Assembly (NCBI GenBank): GCA_027069385.1 | Contig: JALXER010000259.1 | Location: 1 to 14,108 of the forward strand | DNA: 14,108 bases | Reading direction: 5' to 3' | Origin: Paracoccaceae bacterium | GTDB taxonomy: Bacteria > Pseudomonadota > Alphaproteobacteria > Rhodobacterales > Rhodobacteraceae | Shown: positions 12,131 through 14,108 of the stretch, one piece after another | How positions within the stretch are numbered: the stretch's first letter is position 1 | Layout of the letters: every line of letters starts with the position of its first letter | Notes under the pieces: model-generated | Seen by the model: only the letters and a program-made list of their open reading frames with translations | What the model was told of the DNA's origin: nothing | The model's database searches: none | Made by a program: the position numbers and the translations under genes

Positions 12131-13480
12131 TTAGTTATTGTCCAGCACCGCCAGACCGGCGATCAGGTCAACCGCATAGGAAAGCTGGTTATCCTGTGCG
12201 CGCAGTGCTGCGGCTTCCTCGGTCATGGCCTGCTCTTCCTCCAGCTTTTTACGCTGGTCCTCGGTCAGCGAGTCATTTGCCAGCGCGCCGCGCAGATCGG
12301 CCTCGTGACGGCGCGGACGCGGGGTATCGGCGTTTTCGTCAACCGGAGCCGGCGGCACATATTCCACCACCACATCGGGCGCAACACCCAGCGCCTGGAT
12401 AGAACGCCCCGACGGGGTGTAATACCGCGAGGTGGTCAGGCGCATGGCCCCGTTACCCGACAATGGCATGATGGTCTGCACCGAGCCTTTCCCGAAGGAA
12501 CGGGTGCCCACCACGATTGCACGGTGATGATCCTGCAACGCGCCCGCCACAATCTCGGATGCCGAAGCAGAGCCGCCATTGATCAGCACGACAAGCGGTT
12601 TACCCTCGGCCATATCGCCCTCGGTGGCGTTATACCGCCCCGAGTCACGCTCGTGGCGGCCACGGGTCGAAACGATTTCGCCCTCGTTCAGGAAGATGTC
12701 GGAAATGCTGATCGCCTCGGTCAGCAGGCCGCCCGGATTGTTGCGCAAATCCAGCACGAACCCGTTCAGGTTTTCAATCCCGCCCGCTTCTTCAATGGCC
12801 TTGTTGATCCCGTCAACCACATTGGGGGTCGATTGCTCGTTAAAGCTGGAGATCCGGATCAACACGGTGTTGTTAATGGTTTTCACTCGCGCCGAGGCCA
12901 CCTTGATGATGTCCCGAACAATGGTAACGTCAAAGGGTTCCTGATCCAGATCGCGCACGATGGTTACGGTGATTTCCGAACCAACCGGCCCGCGCATCAT
13001 GTCCAGCGCCTCGTCCATGGTCAGGCCAAGGGTCGGTTCACCGTTTACCGCGCTGATGAAATCCCCTGCCTCGATCCCGGCCCGGTCCGCGGGCGTGTCG
13101 TCGATGGGCGAGACCACCTTGATCCAGCCGTCTTCTTGCGTGACCTCGATGCCAAGCCCGCCGAATTCGCCACGGGTATCGAACTGCATTTCTTCATAGC
13201 GGTCGGGGGGCATATAGCTGGAATGCGGGTCAAGCGAAACCAGCATACCGTTGATCGCAGGGCGGATCAGCTCCTTGTCGTCGACCTCCTCCACATACGA
13301 GCTGCGGATGCGCTCGAAGATATCCCCGAACAGGTCAAGCTGTTCATAGGTGCTTTGGGCATCGCTTTGGCCACCTTGGTTTTGGGTCTCTTGTGCCATC
13401 AAGGGCACCGCGAGTTGTGCGCTGATCAACGCTCCGGCCAAAGCCCCGCCAACGGCTGACATCCAGTATTTCTTTTTCAT
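12131..13480 (-). CDS. ctpA: Carboxy-terminal processing peptidase, S41 family
   Basis: 449 aa from the ATG at 13480. The frame also allows a TTG at 13483, nearer the ideal spacing from aagga, but ATG is preferred. CtpA proteases cut envelope proteins from their C-termini using a Ser-Lys dyad and a PDZ domain. Seen: an N-terminal signal peptide (about 1-29, ending PLMA before QE), the S41 N-terminal helices with DPHSSYMPP (84-92), a PDZ domain (about 103-178, GEFGGLGIEV to VTIVRD), the substrate segment LDLRNNPGGLL (243-253), GGSASASE with nucleophile Ser306, and FGKGSVQ with Lys331 and Gln335. The Ser-Lys spacing of 25 and Lys-Gln of 4 match E. coli Prc. The C-terminal tail is acidic and helical. 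It starts 4 bases after the envC stop, so it is co-translated. The EnvC partner implies work on the peptidoglycan-remodelling machinery. Confidence 0.94.
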   Translation of the reverse strand: MKKKYWMSAVGGALAGALISAQLAVPLMAQETQNQGGQSDAQSTYEQLDLFGDIFERIRSSYVEEVDDKELIRPAINGMLVSLDPHSSYMPPDRYEEMQFDTRGEFGGLGIEVTQEDGWIKVVSPIDDTPADRAGIEAGDFISAVNGEPTLGLTMDEALDMMRGPVGSEITVTIVRDLDQEPFDVTIVRDIIKVASARVKTINNTVLIRISSFNEQSTPNVVDGINKAIEEAGGIENLNGFVLDLRNNPGGLLTEAISISDIFLNEGEIVSTRGRHERDSGRYNATEGDMAEGKPLVVLINGGSASASEIVAGALQDHHRAIVVGTRSFGKGSVQTIMPLSGNGAMRLTTSRYYTPSGRSIQALGVAPDVVVEYVPPAPVDENADTPRPRRHEADLRGALANDSLTEDQRKKLEEEQAMTEEAAALRAQDNQLSYAVDLIAGLAVLDNN

Positions 13481-13484
13481 CAAT

Positions 13485-13985
13485 TCAGTTTCCTTGTTCA
13501 GTCACACCGGCAAACCAGCCGCTTGGATCGACCGGTACGCCCTGTTCTCTTACCTCTATATAGAGGGTTTCAATATTCGTCACGCCCGAAGCCGATGACA
13601 TTTCGGTTAAAAACTCGGCAGAGTCGGGCACCTCCCCCCCAAGAAGCCCGATTGGGTCGCCAGATGCAAGCTCATCGCCCTTGTTCACGTAGATTTGTCC
13701 GAAACCGGCAAGGATTTCAAGGTATTCCGGCGCGGGTTCTATAATGATAACAAGGCCATAGTCCAGAAACTCGCCCGCAAAGCGCACAATGCCCGATTGC
13801 GGAGCGGTGACCAGCGACAGGGGTGGTGCGGCCACAACAATGCCCGGTTGTTCCTGACCGGCGGCATCTTGCTCATTGAATCGACGCCGAATCGTGCCGA
13901 TAACCGGCAGCGGCAAGGCGCCGCGCAGGCTTTGAAACTCCACCGGCGCAAGGGCCGCATTCTCCAGCGGAGTCTGCACAATCAA
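13485..13985 (-). CDS. envC: EnvC-like murein hydrolase activator, C-terminal part only
   Basis: About 160 residues of the degenerate LytM/M23 domain remain. EnvC proteins carry an N-terminal coiled coil and a LytM domain without zinc ligands, and activate N-acetylmuramyl-L-alanine amidases at division. Seen: LRGALPLPVIGTIRRRF (20-36), APQSGIVRFAGEFLDYG (61-77), YLEILAGFGQIYVNKGDEL (87-105) and GDPIGLLGG (108-116). The HxxxD and HxH metal ligands are absent, as expected for EnvC. Length is far below a full EnvC (roughly 380-400 aa): the signal peptide and coiled coil are missing. The frame's first usable codon is a TTG at 13985, and a stop (TAG, 14028-14030) closes the frame just upstream, in AT-rich sequence that belongs to another gene. 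So the 5' part is lost at a junction near 13970-13985, not at the window edge. Directly upstream of ctpA, the normal order. Confidence 0.8.
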   Translation of the reverse strand: MIVQTPLENAALAPVEFQSLRGALPLPVIGTIRRRFNEQDAAGQEQPGIVVAAPPLSLVTAPQSGIVRFAGEFLDYGLVIIIEPAPEYLEILAGFGQIYVNKGDELASGDPIGLLGGEVPDSAEFLTEMSSASGVTNIETLYIEVREQGVPVDPSGWFAGVTEQGN

Positions 13986-14106
13986 TAGCTTCTTTAATAC
14001 TCTTTCCTTGATTAACCAAATCTTCCACTAAAATAATTTTTTGCCCTTTGTGCCAGTCACCCTCTATTTGATTTTGCCTTCCATGATCTTTAGGTTTAGG
14101 GCGAAT
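13975..14106 (-). CDS. pyrE: Orotate phosphoribosyltransferase-like fragment, AT-rich
   Basis: On the minus strand, the frame beginning at 14106 reads 44 residues: IRPKPKDHG (1-9), then QIEG (13-16), KGQKIILVEDLVNQGKS (20-36) and SIKEAID (36-42). The KxxxHG-then-IEG arrangement is the catalytic loop of orotate phosphoribosyltransferase, and IILVEDLVNQGKS is the PRPP-binding motif (usually V-E-D followed by TTG). The enzyme joins orotate and PRPP in pyrimidine synthesis. Homology fades after about residue 44, where the DNA becomes GC-rich and switches to the envC frame. GC of 13986-14108 is about 36% by my count, unlike all the rest. The gene is incomplete at both ends: cut by the window at its 5' side and by the envC junction at its 3' side. 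A foreign or chimeric origin is likely. Confidence 0.75.
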
Positions 14107-14108
14107 GT

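Noticed and set aside
11999..13459. 486-aa open frame on the plus strand opposite ctpA
   Set aside because: It mirrors ctpA, whose signal peptide, PDZ and Ser-Lys dyad are clear; the long antisense frame is a product of GC-rich codon bias.
1..14108. CRISPR array, tRNA, rRNA, insertion sequence or phage genes
   Set aside because: No regularly spaced direct repeats, cloverleaf, rRNA-like stretch, transposase or integrase was seen on either strand.

Overview
The window reads as a chromosomal segment of an alphaproteobacterium, most likely a member of the Rhodobacterales/Rhodobacteraceae. The basis is high GC (roughly 60% by eye), GC-rich third codon positions, tightly packed operons, GTG starts, and recognisable gene sets: hflKC; moxR-DUF58-BatA/DUF4159; DUF1285; and an envC-ctpA-rppH order. 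Family and genus assignments come from memory of these families and were not searched.

Layout. (1) 1-346: non-coding leader packed with inverted repeats and a candidate promoter. (2) 347-2361 (+): hflK-hflC, an SPFH-domain membrane complex that modulates FtsH proteolysis, followed by an intrinsic terminator. (3) 2403-2737: 335 bases without a gene, made of at least seven short hairpins. (4) 2738-9870 (-): a translationally coupled five-gene operon read moxR, DUF58, BatA-like/DUF4159 (914 aa), a 681-aa VWA/GATase-like membrane protein, and an O6-alkylguanine-DNA alkyltransferase. The first four form a MoxR AAA+ ATPase plus von Willebrand factor A-like system of the envelope, whose function is undefined. 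The last is a DNA-repair protein that seems to ride on the same transcript. (5) 9871-9977: divergent intergenic region. (6) 9978-11554 (+): DUF1285, then a four-helix membrane protein with a C-terminal LytTR DNA-binding domain. (7) 11555-13985 (-): rppH, ctpA and the C-terminal part of an EnvC-like murein hydrolase activator, transcribed envC to ctpA to rppH. The last base of the lytTR gene and the last base of rppH are adjacent.

Edge. The last ~125 bases (about 36% GC by my count) do not belong with the rest. On the minus strand they encode 44 residues of an orotate phosphoribosyltransferase-like protein, fused out of frame to the middle of envC. This is either an assembly chimera at a contig end or a real rearrangement. 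It should not be read as the native envC upstream region.

Theme. Most genes act at the cell envelope: FtsH modulation (HflKC), a MoxR/VWA membrane assembly, a carboxy-terminal processing protease and an amidase activator. The parts most likely to hold undescribed biology are the MoxR/VWA operon with its appended DNA-repair gene, the membrane LytTR regulator, and the dense intergenic palindromes.
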